The position numbers and the translations under genes were made by a program. A DNA stretch of 64,000 nucleotides. Origin: Salinibacterium xinjiangense (GTDB lineage: Bacteria; Actinomycetota; Actinomycetes; Actinomycetales; Microbacteriaceae). Each line of letters starts with the position of its first letter. Within the stretch, counting starts at the first letter, position 1. The notes beneath the pieces are model-generated. The model was given only the letters and a program-made list of their open reading frames with translations. It searched no databases and had not been told where the DNA came from. Below are positions 63,599 through 64,000 of this stretch, piece after piece. The stretch lies in contig NZ_BMLC01000001.1 in NCBI RefSeq assembly GCF_014645015.1, forward strand, positions 310,001-374,000, given 5' to 3'.

Positions 63599-64000
63599 GA
63601 TGCGGGCCTCGATAACCCCATCTGGGCGTAGATAGCGGGCATTCCGTGCTCAAACGCATATCGAACCGTGGACCAGTCATGCGCGGTTCCGGGCGAGGTC
63701 AGCACTGTACTCTGCATCCCCGCCAGCTGTGCTGCGGCCGCGATAGTCGCGATCCGGGGCATGTACCTCGAATCGAGGGAGCCGGCCGCAAAGATCGCCA
63801 CCGTGTCGCGGTACGGGGACTCGCGGGAAAGGATCGCGAGTGGCTTAGCCCGGTCGTAGGCCGCGGAATTACCGCCGAACCCGCGGGCGATCGTCTGCTC
63901 GGGGCTGCCCGCCTTCGGTTCGAGTTCACCGGAAATATCCATGATCGAGCCGAAGATCTCCGGATGCCCAGCTCCGAGTTGGATCGCGCACGTACCGCCC
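63595..64000 (-). CDS. Alpha/beta-hydrolase (esterase family), C-terminal part
   Basis: Partial gene continuing beyond the right edge; the frame is open through base 64000. The visible C-terminal 134 or so residues read GGTCAIQLGAGHPEIFGS, DISGELEP and a final GTAHDWSTVRYAFEHG with the catalytic-type His, as in the esterase D/antigen-85-like hydrolase group. The nucleophile motif lies outside the window. Translationally coupled to the MprF-like gene. Esterases paired with aminoacyl-lipid synthases can hydrolyse aminoacyl-phosphatidylglycerol, a plausible but untested role here. Confidence 0.8.
   Translation of the reverse strand, partial: GGTCAIQLGAGHPEIFGSIMDISGELEPKAGSPEQTIARGFGGNSAAYDRAKPLAILSRESPYRDTVAIFAAGSLDSRYMPRIATIAAAAQLAGMQSTVLTSPGTAHDWSTVRYAFEHGMPAIYAQMGLSRPAS

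Overview
The window looks like chromosomal DNA from a high-GC actinobacterium, most likely a member of the Microbacteriaceae. The grounds are the gene order aceE-fasR-fabD-fabH-acpP-fabF, a homodimeric pyruvate dehydrogenase E1, a DUF3145 gene, an NrtR-nadA-nadB-nadC-cysteine desulfurase operon, small Microbacteriaceae-type proteins, many GTG starts and widespread leaderless-type promoters. The genus was not identified. No rRNA, CRISPR array or intact transposase was seen.

Layout. 1-1265: two small membrane proteins and an AhpE-type peroxiredoxin. 1482-9852: pyruvate dehydrogenase E1, the FasR regulator and the type II fatty-acid core (fabD, fabH, acpP, fabF), followed by convergent DUF3145 and a 52-residue small gene. 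10064-20383: PadR regulator, family A polymerase-like protein, then a C2-metabolism block (aldehyde dehydrogenase with DUF779 and a GAF regulator, malate synthase, isocitrate lyase, RamB-type regulator). 20397-23734: small lineage-specific genes, one with a LexA-like box. 23486-25323: a small island with an Ltp-domain protein between 318-bp direct repeats that end in a tRNA gene. 25437-30946: glycosyltransferase, DMT exporter, peptide deformylase, AzlCD and tRNA-Asn. 31018-38420: a peptide-type ABC importer with an unusual third, catalytically degenerate ATPase. 38615-44005: dnaG-dgt-dusB and YbaK. 44389-47098: a truncated GH81 glucanase, a DsbA-like protein coupled to a 49-residue Cys-containing peptide, and a PD-(D/E)XK-like gene bracketed by inverted-repeat elements. 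47325-64000: glyS, PLP enzyme, oxidoreductase, NAD operon, uppS-recO, TRIC channel, leuA with a leader-peptide attenuator, and an MprF-like lipid aminoacyltransferase with a partial esterase.

How it works together. Acetyl-CoA is the common theme of the first 20 kb: AceE makes it, the Fab enzymes spend it under FasR, and AceA/AceB conserve it during growth on C2 compounds under a RamB-type regulator. The NAD operon is closed by its own NUDIX regulator, whose promoter carries two matching operator palindromes. leuA appears to be controlled by ribosome stalling at four leucine codons in a leaderless leader peptide.

Most noteworthy: (i) four dispersed 89-101 bp elements whose 20-bp inverted arms are conserved while the interior is not, two of them flanking a nuclease-like gene; (ii) the tRNA-linked island with 316/318 identical flanks; (iii) a repeated promoter geometry, TANNNT then six bases then the start codon, at ten or more genes; (iv) several short genes below the usual ORF cut-off.
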